Part shown: piece by piece, positions 7,834 to 15,354 of the stretch | Layout of the letters: each line of letters opens with the position of its first letter | Numbering within the stretch: position 1 is the stretch's first letter | Assembly (NCBI GenBank): GCA_900554275.1 | Contig: USGS01000021.1 | Coordinates: 1 to 24,299, forward strand | Direction of reading: 5' to 3' | DNA: 24,299 nucleotides | DNA from: an uncultured Eubacteriales bacterium | Lineage (GTDB): Bacteria > Bacillota > Clostridia > Oscillospirales > Oscillospiraceae | Notes under the pieces: generated by a model | The model's database searches: none | What the model saw: only the letters and a program-made list of their open reading frames with translations | Told to the model about the DNA's origin: nothing | Translations under genes and position numbers: made by a program

Positions 7834-8946
7834 TTACTGGGCCTTCAGCCGCACCGGCAGCACCATATACAGGAAGTTGTCGCTTCCGTCGGTGGGCACG
7901 ATGATGCAGGGAGAGATGCCGGTGTTCAGCTGCATGGTCACAGTGTCCGCCGGGGCGTACCGCAGGGCGTCCATCAGATACCGGTTGTTGAAGCCGATCT
8001 CCAGGCTCTGGCCGTCGCCCCGGACAGGGCAGATGTCCTTGGCCTCGCCGTTGCCGGTACGGGCGGACATATACACCCTATCGTCGCTGAACACGCACCG
8101 CACCGGGCTTTTCAGCTTCTCGCTGATGACCACGGACACGCGGTCCAGGCTCTCCAGCATGGTCTTGTTGTCCACCTCAATGGAGATGGGGTTGTTGGTG
8201 GGGATGGCGTTCTTGTAATCCAGGAACTCTCCCTCCAGCCGGCGGCAGATCAGCTGGGTATTGCCGGCCTCGAACAGCAGATGGCGCTTGCCCTGGGTCA
8301 CGGTGATCATATCGTCGGTGTCGGCGCAGATCTTCTCCACCTCATTCAGTGCCGAGCCCGGCGCCACGAACCGAAACGCGCCGCCGTCGATATGCTCCAG
8401 CGGCTCGCGGCGCAGCGCCAGACGGAAGCCGTCCACCGCCACCATGGTCAGTCCCCGGTCGTTGATCTCAAACAGCGCACCGGTGTGGATGGGCCGCGTC
8501 TCGTTAACGGACACGGCGAAGCTGGTCTGCTGGATCATGGCCTTCAGCGTCCGCTGCTCCAGCGTCACGGAAAACTGATCGTCCACCTCCGGCAGCTCCG
8601 GATAATCGTCGGCGCTGAGACCGGGCAGCTCAAAGCTGGCGTCGCCGCAGGTCAAATGCACGTTGAACTTCCCGTCGGCATCGAACACCACCATGTCGTC
8701 CGGCAGACGGCGGATCATCTCGCCGAACAGCCGCGCGTTCAGCACGATGCGTCCCTTCTCGCTGATGTCGCCGTCCAGCGTGGTGCGGATACCGGTCTGC
8801 ATATTGTAGCCGGACAGCCGCAGCACGTCCTCGCACTCCAGCAGGATACCCTCCAGCGCCGGGATGGAGCTCTTGGTGGCCACCGCCCGGGAGACGGTGC
8901 TGACCGCCTGCTGCAGCAGTGCCTTCTCGCAGGAAAACTTCACCAT
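7834..8946 (-). CDS. dnaN: DNA polymerase III subunit beta (sliding clamp)
   Basis: DnaN forms the dimeric ring that tethers DNA polymerase III to the template and recruits other repair and replication proteins. The product, about 370 residues, has the three repeated clamp domains and ends in the characteristic LPVRLKAQ (compare the family's MPMR/LPVR C-terminus). Two starts are possible. The ATG at 8946 (MVKFSCEK) lies 11 bases after AAAGGA and is preferred. The GTG at 8955 is only two bases from that site, too close to be used readily. The gene follows the oriC-like spacer. Confidence 0.96.
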   Translation of the reverse strand: MVKFSCEKALLQQAVSTVSRAVATKSSIPALEGILLECEDVLRLSGYNMQTGIRTTLDGDISEKGRIVLNARLFGEMIRRLPDDMVVFDADGKFNVHLTCGDASFELPGLSADDYPELPEVDDQFSVTLEQRTLKAMIQQTSFAVSVNETRPIHTGALFEINDRGLTMVAVDGFRLALRREPLEHIDGGAFRFVAPGSALNEVEKICADTDDMITVTQGKRHLLFEAGNTQLICRRLEGEFLDYKNAIPTNNPISIEVDNKTMLESLDRVSVVISEKLKSPVRCVFSDDRVYMSARTGNGEAKDICPVRGDGQSLEIGFNNRYLMDALRYAPADTVTMQLNTGISPCIIVPTDGSDNFLYMVLPVRLKAQ

Positions 8947-8990
8947 ATCTGTCACGTTCCTTTCTTTCTCGAAAATGGCAGTTCTTTTTT

Positions 8991-9200
8991 CTCAGATCAG
9001 ATCATAATCTTATCATTTATTAGTAGCTATAGCAGTAGGCGACCCTTTCTGTGGAAATCACCCGCCGCCCCTTACCATTCCTGGTTTTTTTATCCAACCC
9101 GCTCCGTGGAAAACCACGGGCCGTTTCAACAGCTTCTGCCTGTCTCTGCCTTTTCCACCCATTTTCCACGTGGATTTCACAGGAAACCGTGGAAAGCTGT
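8991..9200. other. Candidate chromosomal replication origin (oriC) with DnaA boxes and DnaA-trios
   Basis: The dnaA-dnaN spacer has the layout of a basal unwinding system. An AT-rich stretch (about 8991-9038) ends in six consecutive triplets, TAG TAG CTA TAG CAG TAG (9021-9038), five with a central A as in DnaA-trios. A GC-rich spacer (GCGACCC) follows, then a DnaA-box-like TGTGGAAAT (9050-9058). Further box-like sites are CGTGGAAAA (9105-9113, within the dyad CCGTGG-AAAA-CCACGG), TTTTCCACC (9151-9159), TTTTCCACG (9162-9170, 11 bases on), CGTGGATTT (9169-9177), CGTGGAAAG (9188-9196), and TTATCCAAC (9090-9098). Most follow TTTTCCAC rather than the classic TTATCCACA. Melting and binding are inferred. 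Confidence 0.75.
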
Positions 9201-10517
9201 CTATTGCTTGCTGTTGATGTTGGTGGTGATTTCCTTCACCTTTTCGGCGAAGGCCGGGTCGGTCCGCATCTGCTGCTCCACCTTCTTCAGCGAGTGCAGG
9301 ATGGTGGAGTGATCTCTGTCTCCGAACTCCCGACCGATGTCATCCAGACTCATGCCGCTCATACGGCGGATGAGGTAGATGGCGATCTGCCGGGCAGCCA
9401 CCACCTCCCGGCCGCGGCTCTGTCCCCGCAGCGTCTCCTCGTCCACGCTGCAGTAGCTGCATATATAGCTGATGATGGTCTTGGGCGACGGGGCGAAGTC
9501 GTTGCTCTTCTTCAGCATATCCCGGATGGCACGGCTGACGGTCTCCTCGTTCACCTGGTCGTCCAGCAGGTCGCGATAGGCCAAAATCTTGTTCAGCGTG
9601 CCCTCAATCTGCCGCACGTTGGAGGTGATGTTCTCCGCGATGTAGTCCGTCACCTCGTTGGGCAGCTTCACGCCCAGCATGGCGGCCTTATTCTGCACGA
9701 TAGCGAACCGCGTCTCGAAGTCCGGCGGCGCCACGTCCACCATCAGGCCTTGCTCAAACCGCGTCCGCAGCCGGTCCTCCAGCTGGGTGATCTCCTTGGG
9801 CGGCCGGTCGGAGGTGAGCACGATCTGCTTTCCCGCCTCCCGCAGGGTGTTGAACGTATGGAAAAATTCCTCCTGTGTCTGTATCTTACCGGCGATGAAC
9901 TGAATATCGTCCATCAGCAGAATATCCGTCTGCCGGTACTTCTCCCGGAACTCCGCGTTCCGGTTCTCCCGGATGGAGGCCACCAGCTCATTGGTAAAGT
10001 CATCGCCCTTGATGTAGACGATCCGGGCGGCGGGCCACTTCTTCCGGGCCGCGTTGGCGATGGCGTACAGCAGATGGGTCTTGCCCAGTCCACTGTCTCC
10101 GTAGATGAAGAGAGGGTTGTATTTCTCGCCGGGCTTCTCCGTCACCGCCTTGGCGGCGGCGAAGGCCAGCTTGTTCTGCGGCCCGACCACGTATGTCTCA
10201 AAGGTGAAGGCCTTGGCCTCCGACAGGTCTCCGGGCCGGTCCGGCGCTACGCCGTGATAGGCCGACAGCTGCTCGTCGTCCAGGATCTTTACCTCCAGAT
10301 CCGTGGAGAAAAGATCCCGCAGCGCCGCCTTGATGTGGGGCAGGAAGCGGGCCTCGATGGTGCTTTTCTTAAACGTGTTGCTGCAGTGCAGCACGAAGGC
10401 GGAGTCCTCCAGCGTCACCACGTCCACCTCGTCGAACCAGGTGCGGATGGTGACCTCCGACAGCTCGCCGCCCAGTCGGGTCAATACGCTGTCCCATACA
10501 TCTTTCAGTGAATTCAA
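9201..10517 (-). CDS. dnaA: Chromosomal replication initiator protein DnaA
   Basis: DnaA is the AAA+ ATPase that binds DnaA boxes, melts the origin and loads the helicase. The 438-residue protein has domain I (1-~85), a short linker, the AAA+ core with Walker A GDSGLGKT (140-147) and Walker B ILLMDDIQF (199-207), and the C-terminal DNA-binding domain with signature FGDRDHSTILHSLKK (398-412). The start is a TTG at 10515-10517 (LNSLKDVW read as Met), seven bases after AGGGGAG, with no better ATG nearby. It is transcribed divergently from rpmH and reads toward the oriC-like spacer. Confidence 0.97.
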   Translation of the reverse strand: MNSLKDVWDSVLTRLGGELSEVTIRTWFDEVDVVTLEDSAFVLHCSNTFKKSTIEARFLPHIKAALRDLFSTDLEVKILDDEQLSAYHGVAPDRPGDLSEAKAFTFETYVVGPQNKLAFAAAKAVTEKPGEKYNPLFIYGDSGLGKTHLLYAIANAARKKWPAARIVYIKGDDFTNELVASIRENRNAEFREKYRQTDILLMDDIQFIAGKIQTQEEFFHTFNTLREAGKQIVLTSDRPPKEITQLEDRLRTRFEQGLMVDVAPPDFETRFAIVQNKAAMLGVKLPNEVTDYIAENITSNVRQIEGTLNKILAYRDLLDDQVNEETVSRAIRDMLKKSNDFAPSPKTIISYICSYCSVDEETLRGQSRGREVVAARQIAIYLIRRMSGMSLDDIGREFGDRDHSTILHSLKKVEQQMRTDPAFAEKVKEITTNINSKQ

Positions 10518-10593
10518 AACAAAGCTCCCCTTTCGCCGGAGTTTCCCCGGCTCTATATTGGGCGGGGCGCGCCCACTAAAAATATCCCGCTAC

Positions 10594-10622
10594 ATTATAA
10601 CAGAAAACAGGCGTGAAGTCTA
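10594..10622 (-). promoter_or_regulatory. Candidate sigma-A promoter of dnaA with extended -10
   Basis: Reading the minus strand: -35 TAGACT (10617-10622, 4 of 6), a 17-base spacer, and a perfect -10 TATAAT (10594-10599) preceded by TGT, giving an extended -10. It lies about 75 bases upstream of the dnaA TTG. The leader would carry a GCCGG/CCGGC hairpin (about 10537-10553) just before the ribosome site. No DnaA box was seen here, so autoregulation by DnaA is not obvious. Confidence 0.65.
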
Positions 10623-10721
10623 TACTTATTCTAATATAAGCAGAGAAAACCTTTTCCTCCTTCTTCCCGCCCTCTCCCTTGTTTTTCCCGCAAAAACGGT
10701 CCTTTCCGGGTAAATTTTTAG

Positions 10722-10750
10722 TTGACATAGTTCCCCGCTGTCTGTATAAT
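10722..10750 (+). promoter_or_regulatory. Consensus sigma-A promoter of the rpmH operon
   Basis: A perfect -35 TTGACA (10722-10727) and a perfect -10 TATAAT (10745-10750) are separated by the ideal 17 bases. This is the strongest promoter in the window, as expected for ribosomal protein L34 with rnpA and yidC behind it. Transcription would start near 10757, leaving a leader of roughly 127 nt before rpmH. Confidence 0.9.
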
Positions 10751-10869
10751 GTACTTCGCGCTGTTTTGCATTTGCACAGCCGCGTGCAACGTTTACTGCG
10801 GCGAAAAAAATTTTTTTTCGCTGTCGAGTAAGAGCGGCGATCCGTCGCCGCCGGATAATTTTTCAAAAT
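10751..10869 (+). promoter_or_regulatory. Structured leader of rpmH
   Basis: The untranslated leader contains competing hairpins. TTGCAC/GTGCAA (10772-10777, 10784-10789) has AGCCGC as its loop; that loop can instead pair as GCCGC/GCGGC (10779-10783, 10798-10802). The second pairing is followed by A7 then T8 (10804-10818), which resembles an attenuator. A third hairpin, GCGGCGA/TCGCCGC (10834-10840, 10845-10851), lies about 18 bases before the ribosome site. A regulatory role is inference only; no known L34 leader motif was recognised. Confidence 0.4.
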
Positions 10870-10883
10870 GGAGGTGTCATGCA

Positions 10884-11018
10884 ATGTTCCGTACCTATCA
10901 GCCCAAGAAGCGCCAGCGCTCCAAGGAGCACGGCTTCCGCAAGAGAATGGCGACCCGTAATGGCCGCAAGGTGCTGGCCCGTCGTCGTGCCAAGGGCCGC
11001 GCTCGCCTGACCCATTGA
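10884..11018 (+). CDS. rpmH: 50S ribosomal protein L34
   Basis: L34 is a small basic protein of the large ribosomal subunit. The 44-residue product starts MFRTYQPKKRQRSKEHGF and has the family core RMATRNGRKVLARRRAKGR, with the usual length. The ATG at 10884 lies nine bases after GGAGG (10870-10874). An open frame extends further upstream but has no L34 homology. It is the first gene of the rightward operon, as in most bacteria where rpmH and rnpA are adjacent to dnaA. Confidence 0.97.
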   Translation: MFRTYQPKKRQRSKEHGFRKRMATRNGRKVLARRRAKGRARLTH

Positions 11019-11056
11019 GGTCACGGAAGGTGCATCGCACATACAGATAAGCCCTG

Positions 11057-11084
11057 AGGGACGGAGGTCATAAGCCCCGTCCCT
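11057..11084 (+). promoter_or_regulatory. Hairpin in the rpmH-rnpA gap
   Basis: AGGGACGG (11057-11064) and CCGTCCCT (11077-11084) form an eight-pair stem, with a further GG/CC pair inside. There is no T-tract after it, so it is more likely an RNA processing or partial attenuation site that lowers expression of rnpA relative to rpmH than a full terminator. Confidence 0.4.
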
Positions 11085-11131
11085 ATTGGTCTATATCATG
11101 TCTGTGCACAACGCAGAAGAAGAGGGAGAGC

Positions 11132-11473
11132 ATGAACGCAAACGTCACGGTCAAGACCAACGGCGATTTCCGCCGCATATACCGCAAGGGGCGCTCCGCC
11201 GTCTCCGGCGGCGTGGTGGTCTACTGCCTGCCCAACAAGCAGGGCAAGAGCCGCCTGGGCCTCACCGTGTCCACCAAGGTGGGCAAGGCCGTGGTGCGCA
11301 ACCGTGTCCGCCGCCGCTTCCGGGAGCTGTACCGCCATCACCTGGCGGACATAAAGCCCGGTATGGACATTCTCATGGTAGCCCGCGTCCGGGCCGCCGA
11401 TATGCCCTTCGGCAAGCTGGAAAAGCAGTATCTCTCGTGCCTTGACCAGCTGGGCCTGCTGCGCGGCCAATGA
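11132..11473 (+). CDS. rnpA: Ribonuclease P protein component
   Basis: The protein subunit of RNase P, which with its catalytic RNA removes the 5' leader of precursor tRNAs. The 113-residue product has the expected basic fold and the RNR motif (AVVRNRVRRRFRELYR), plus GDFRRIYRKGRS near the N-terminus. The ATG at 11132 follows an AGGG sequence. Its stop overlaps the start of yidD in an ATGA arrangement, so expression is coupled. Confidence 0.95.
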   Translation: MNANVTVKTNGDFRRIYRKGRSAVSGGVVVYCLPNKQGKSRLGLTVSTKVGKAVVRNRVRRRFRELYRHHLADIKPGMDILMVARVRAADMPFGKLEKQYLSCLDQLGLLRGQ

Positions 11474-11688
11474 AAAAGCTGCTCATCTCCCTGGTCCGCT
11501 TTTACCGGCGGGCCATCTCCCCTCTGTTCCCCGGCTGCTGCCGCTATATCCCCACCTGCTCCCAGTACGCCATTGAAGCGCTGGAGAAGTACGGCGCGGT
11601 GAAGGGCAGCTGGCTGGCCCTGAAGCGTCTGCTGCGATGCCATCCCTTCCACCATCACAAGGGCGGCTGGTATGATCCGGTGCCCTGA
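11470..11688 (+). CDS. yidD: Membrane protein insertion efficiency factor YidD
   Basis: A 72-residue YidD-family protein, a small membrane-associated factor that aids YidC-dependent protein insertion. The family core is clear: FYRRAISPLFPGCCRYIPTCSQYAIEAL, then the HPFHHHKGGWYDPVP tail. It overlaps rnpA by four bases and precedes yidC by 38 bases, the classical order rpmH-rnpA-yidD-yidC. Confidence 0.95.
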   Translation: MKKLLISLVRFYRRAISPLFPGCCRYIPTCSQYAIEALEKYGAVKGSWLALKRLLRCHPFHHHKGGWYDPVP

Positions 11689-11726
11689 AACCTCGTTTTC
11701 CAAAATCTAACGGAGGAAACAAGCCT

Positions 11727-12833
11727 ATGTTCGCACAACTCGGCTACTACATCTGCGTTCCCTTCGCCTGGCTGACCCGCCTGTTCTATACCTGGACCGG
11801 GTCTTACGGCGTGGCGCTGATATTCTTCACGCTGATCGTGAAGCTGATCCTTCTCCCCTTCCAGCTCAAGAGTAAGAAAAGCATGCTCCGCATGGGCCGG
11901 ATGAACAGCAAGGTGGAGGAGATCAAGAAGAAGTACCCCACCAACCAGCAGCGCCAGCAGCAGGAGATCGCCGACCTCTATGCCCGCGAGGGTGTCAACC
12001 CCATGTCCGGCTGTCTGTGGTCGTTCCTGCCCTTCCCCATCCTTATTGCGCTGTACTATATCATCCGTACCCCCCTGCGCTACTTCATGTCCCTGTCCAA
12101 CGAGGTCATCGAGAGCATCACCGAGCTGGCCGTGTCTCTTGGATATTCTTCCAGCGCAAGCGGTCAGGCCGCGGCCTATGAGCAGATCTACCTGGCCAAA
12201 TTCATCCACGAGAACTGGGGCGAGTTTGCCGGCAAGTTCGACGGCCTCATCGACCTGAACTACAACTTCCTGGGCATGGATCTGTCCGCCGTGGGCAGCA
12301 GCCTGTTCAGCCAGTTCCCCTCCGGCGGCTGGCCCGTCATCGGTATCCTGATCCTGCCGCTGATCTCCGCCGCCCTGCAGTTCCTCATGACCCAGATCTC
12401 TATGAAGGCCAACGGCAGCGCCAACGCCAACGGCACGTCCAAGGCCATGCTCTATATGATGCCCCTGATGACGGTGTGGATGGGCTATGTCCTCCCCGCC
12501 GCTCTGTGCGTCTACTGGATCTGCAACGCCGCGTTCTCCTGCCTGCAGGAGCTGTTCCTGAACAAGCACTTCAACAAGCTGCTGGACCGGGAGGAGACGG
12601 ACAAGGAGCGCCAGAAGCGCGAGGCCCGCTACGCCAAGATGCAGGCCGCCCGCGAGAACTACAACAGCCAGCTGGCCGGAGCCAAGGGCGAGAAGAAGCC
12701 CCAGCCCCAGCCCAAGAAGAAAAAGTCCGCCGAGCACGGCGCCTCCACCACGGAGGCCGGGCGCGTGGGCGGCAGGCCCTATGCCCGAGGCCGGGCGTAT
12801 CAGGAGGGCCACTACAACGATAACGACGAATAA
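11727..12833 (+). CDS. yidC: Membrane protein insertase YidC/OxaI
   Basis: YidC inserts and folds integral membrane proteins, alone or with the Sec translocon. The 368-residue protein has a first core helix at about 26-46 (GVALIFFTLIVKLILLPF), a Lys/Gln-rich cytoplasmic coiled-coil hairpin (about 50-90), a second helix at about 95-115, an extracellular insert (about 120-195) and further helices (PVIGILILPLISAALQF; MLYMMPLMTVWMGYVLPAALCVYWI). The groove residue that is Arg in B. subtilis SpoIIIJ appears to be Lys39. There is no obvious lipobox. The C-terminal ~90 residues are a charged Lys/Gln-rich tail that could contact ribosomes. GGAGG precedes the ATG. Confidence 0.95.
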   Translation: MFAQLGYYICVPFAWLTRLFYTWTGSYGVALIFFTLIVKLILLPFQLKSKKSMLRMGRMNSKVEEIKKKYPTNQQRQQQEIADLYAREGVNPMSGCLWSFLPFPILIALYYIIRTPLRYFMSLSNEVIESITELAVSLGYSSSASGQAAAYEQIYLAKFIHENWGEFAGKFDGLIDLNYNFLGMDLSAVGSSLFSQFPSGGWPVIGILILPLISAALQFLMTQISMKANGSANANGTSKAMLYMMPLMTVWMGYVLPAALCVYWICNAAFSCLQELFLNKHFNKLLDREETDKERQKREARYAKMQAARENYNSQLAGAKGEKKPQPQPKKKKSAEHGASTTEAGRVGGRPYARGRAYQEGHYNDNDE

Positions 12834-12845
12834 GGAGCTTTGTCT

Positions 12846-13709
12846 ATGAGTTACATCGACGTAACGGGCAAGACCGAGGACGAAGCGCTCCGCAAAGGTC
12901 TGGAGCAGCTGGGCATGGACCGGGACGACGTGTCCGTGTCCATCCTCGAACGCGCCAAGAGCGGCTTTTTAGGCATCGGCGCGACCCCCGCCCGTATTCG
13001 CATCACCTATGGCCCGGAGGAAGTTCCCGTGGAGGAAGAGCCCGCAGCCACACCCCGCATCATCCCCGAGAAGCCCGCTGAAAAGCCGGCGGAGAAGGCC
13101 GCGGAGAAGAAGCCCGCCCCGGCCAAGCCTGTCCAGAGCAAGCCCCGTCAGGAGAATAAGCCCCGTCAGGAGCAGCGTCCCCAGCCCGAGAAGCGCCAGG
13201 AGACCGCTCCCACCGCCCCGGCCGTGGACCTGCCGGAGTGCGATGACGACAACGCCAAGCGCATCGTGGCCTTCGTGTCCGGCCTGCTGGAGCACATGGA
13301 CAGCGCCGCCCAGGTGAAGGTCTACGAGGTGGAGAAGGGCCGCTATAAGGTGCTGCTGGTCGGCGAGAAGCTGGGTCAGCTCATCGGCCATCGCGGCGAG
13401 ACGCTGGACGCCATCCAGCAGCTGACCAACTACGCCGTCAACACCGGCACGGATAAGCGCATCCGTGTGCAGATGGACGCGGAGAACTACCGCGCCAAGC
13501 GGGAGCAAAGTTTGGAAAGTCTGGCCCGCAAGGTGGCCGGCAAGGTGCAGAAGTACCGCCGCAGCGTCACCCTCGAGCCCATGAACGCCTACGAGCGCCA
13601 TGTGATCCACGCCACGCTGCAGGACGTGAAGGGCGTCACCACCTACTCCGTGGGCACAGAGCCCAACCGCCGTGTGGTGGTGGCCTACGACCGCGGCGAG
13701 GCCCGGTAA
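12846..13709 (+). CDS. jag: Jag/KhpB RNA-binding protein
   Basis: A 287-residue protein of the Jag (KhpB, EloR) family, an RNA-binding partner of KhpA involved in cell elongation control in Gram-positives. Domains are Jag-N (1-53, ending FLGIGATPARIRI), a Pro/Lys/Gln/Glu-rich low-complexity linker (54-128), a KH domain (about 135-210, GxxG loop GHRG at 181-184) and a C-terminal R3H domain (about 224-285, R251 and H255 in YERHVIHATL). I chose the ATG at 12846, eight bases after AAGGAG; an in-frame TTG at 12840 is too close to that site. It follows yidC by 12 bases. Confidence 0.94.
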   Translation: MSYIDVTGKTEDEALRKGLEQLGMDRDDVSVSILERAKSGFLGIGATPARIRITYGPEEVPVEEEPAATPRIIPEKPAEKPAEKAAEKKPAPAKPVQSKPRQENKPRQEQRPQPEKRQETAPTAPAVDLPECDDDNAKRIVAFVSGLLEHMDSAAQVKVYEVEKGRYKVLLVGEKLGQLIGHRGETLDAIQQLTNYAVNTGTDKRIRVQMDAENYRAKREQSLESLARKVAGKVQKYRRSVTLEPMNAYERHVIHATLQDVKGVTTYSVGTEPNRRVVVAYDRGEAR

Positions 13710-13725
13710 ACCCCAACGCAATAGA

Positions 13726-13763
13726 GCAAAAAAGAACACGCCGCAAGGCGTGTTCTTTTTTGC
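13726..13763. terminator. Bidirectional terminator after jag
   Basis: A perfect 17-pair stem with a GCAA loop: GCAAAAAAGAACACGCC and GGCGTGTTCTTTTTTGC. The A- and T-rich ends let it work both for the rpmH-jag operon and for the convergent lipoprotein gene. It is nearly identical to the hairpin at 15319-15354. Confidence 0.88.
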
Positions 13764-13768
13764 TTGTG

Positions 13769-15250
13769 TCAGCCGTCCAGCACCTCCCCGGTGCGCCAAT
13801 TCACCTTGTGCATCACGCCGTCGATCAGGTCGTAGCACACATCGGGGATAGCGTCGGGGTCTACGTCCATGAAGCGGTGGTGATACCAATCCCGCTCGTA
13901 GAGAATGACCACCGTATCCTCCACCTCGGAGCTGATAAGATCGCGGGCTCGCCCGCCGGCCAGATAATTGTATGCGCCGCTGCTGCCTCGGGGAAGCGAA
14001 TCCTTGCCGTCCCGGGGATAGAGGTACATCAGCACCAAATAGTTATCGTCCTCAGGATCGTCCCAGTTCGGAAACACGTTGGTGCAGTAGTATTCCACAA
14101 ATTCCAGCGGATCTTGACAGACACACATCATGTAGTCCAGGTGGGTGTTGCTGATGACATCGCTTCTGGGAAAGTCGCAGAAGTAGTAATATCCGTCCTG
14201 CTTGATGTAGTTGAAGATGTGGCCGCCCATATACTGCACGTAGCCCTGTTCCTCATAATCTCCCGCTAATAGGCGGTTCATCAGGTTGGACGTCCCGTTG
14301 CACGTCCCCGCCATGTACTCGTAGGTATAGTCCGCCGGCAAGCCCCATCCCCAGTCGTAGCCGCCGATATAACAGCCTGGGTTGAGACTGAAATTGACGT
14401 AGCGGCCCTGCAAAAAGTATGCATCCTTCTCATCTATGCGGTAGCCGCTGGCCCGCAGAAACAGGGCGGCGTCCTCGATATAATGCAGCTTGTCGGCGGC
14501 CTCCTCCAGCGTCAGTCCGGCGCTGGCCAGCTGCTGTATCTCCTCGTCGGTGTACTCCCGCTGCTTGAAGGCCTTTTCCAGCGCCCAGGCCTCCTTATCC
14601 GGCAGCGTGAAGGTATTTACTTCGTATACCCCCTCTGTAAAGGGGCTGTAATCGCAGGTTTTCCGCAGCGTGTCCGCCAGCTTCTGTGCGTCCGCGTCCG
14701 CGAAGCTCACGTCGGAAAAAGCGATCCAGCGGTCGCCGCGGATCTCAAACGGATCAAACGCATAGTACAGCCCGTCCTGCTTTACGGCGCAGAGGCCGTA
14801 GTAATTGTCGGGGGCAAACAGGTCGATGCGCCCGCTGTCCTCATAGTCGCCGGAGAGCAGATACAGCATGGCCTGTGCGTAGCCATACGGTTGTGTGCCG
14901 CCGCGGAGAAGGGTGTCCTCCGCGCCCTGATTGTCGATGTTCTCGCCGGTTTGCTGCCGCAGACGCAGCAGGCGCAGCGCGTCCGGCACGGTGTTCACGG
15001 TCATGGCCATCTCCAAGGTGTCGCCGCCGTCCAGAAGGGCGGTCAGTTCTGCCGGGGTCAGCTGCGGTTCGCCGAACACCGCCGGATAGCATACACCGTC
15101 TGTGCGGTAACACTCCACGCCGTTGGACTTCACAGTTTTCACTGTGGGGACGAGGTTTTCCCCGCTTTCTGCTTCGTTTGGCGCGGTGCAGCCCGCCGCC
15201 GTCAGAAGCAGCAGAAGGCCCAGCAACAGGGCGGCATACCGTTTTTTCAT
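13769..15250 (-). CDS. Lipoprotein with two transglutaminase-like repeats
   Basis: A 493-residue predicted lipoprotein: the signal LLLGLLLLLTAAGC places the lipidated Cys at 21. The mature part looks like two related halves. In the C-terminal half, C317 (AGTCNGTSNLMNRLLAGDYE), H344 (GGHIFNYIKQDGYYYF) and D359 (FCDF) are spaced like a transglutaminase-type Cys-His-Asp triad. The N-terminal half repeats the pattern (LLSGDYE at 131-137, KQDGLYYAFD at 157-166), but the Cys position is P121 and the His position is Y151, so that copy would be inactive. I recognise no named family. An extracellular protease or cross-linking role is inference. The ATG at 15250 follows GAGGGAG; longer versions have no signal peptide. 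Confidence 0.75.
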   Translation of the reverse strand: MKKRYAALLLGLLLLLTAAGCTAPNEAESGENLVPTVKTVKSNGVECYRTDGVCYPAVFGEPQLTPAELTALLDGGDTLEMAMTVNTVPDALRLLRLRQQTGENIDNQGAEDTLLRGGTQPYGYAQAMLYLLSGDYEDSGRIDLFAPDNYYGLCAVKQDGLYYAFDPFEIRGDRWIAFSDVSFADADAQKLADTLRKTCDYSPFTEGVYEVNTFTLPDKEAWALEKAFKQREYTDEEIQQLASAGLTLEEAADKLHYIEDAALFLRASGYRIDEKDAYFLQGRYVNFSLNPGCYIGGYDWGWGLPADYTYEYMAGTCNGTSNLMNRLLAGDYEEQGYVQYMGGHIFNYIKQDGYYYFCDFPRSDVISNTHLDYMMCVCQDPLEFVEYYCTNVFPNWDDPEDDNYLVLMYLYPRDGKDSLPRGSSGAYNYLAGGRARDLISSEVEDTVVILYERDWYHHRFMDVDPDAIPDVCYDLIDGVMHKVNWRTGEVLDG

Positions 15251-15290
15251 CGTCTCTCCCTCTTTCTCTCCTGTTTTTGGTGATGCTGTC

Positions 15291-15319
15291 ATCATAGCAC
15301 ATTTTGAACGACAGGACAA
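15291..15319 (-). promoter_or_regulatory. Candidate promoter of the transglutaminase-like lipoprotein
   Basis: On the minus strand, -35 TTGTCC (15314-15319, 4 of 6), a 17-base spacer, and an extended -10 TGC-TATGAT (15291-15296, 5 of 6 in the hexamer). It abuts the upstream hairpin, so the gene has its own transcript bounded by two terminators. Confidence 0.55.
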
Positions 15320-15354
15320 GCAAAAGAACACGCCGGGAGGCGTGTTCTTTTGCT
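15319..15354. terminator. Hairpin terminator, twin of the one after jag
   Basis: AGCAAAAGAACACGCC and GGCGTGTTCTTTTGCT form a perfect 16-pair stem with a GGGA loop. It matches the 13726-13763 hairpin except for loop bases and two A:T pairs. It insulates the lipoprotein gene from the divergent radical SAM gene. Confidence 0.75.

Noticed and set aside
10749..10883. N-terminal extension of rpmH
   Set aside because: The L34 family begins at the ATG at 10884, which has a good ribosome site; the extension crosses the promoter -10 and the leader hairpins.
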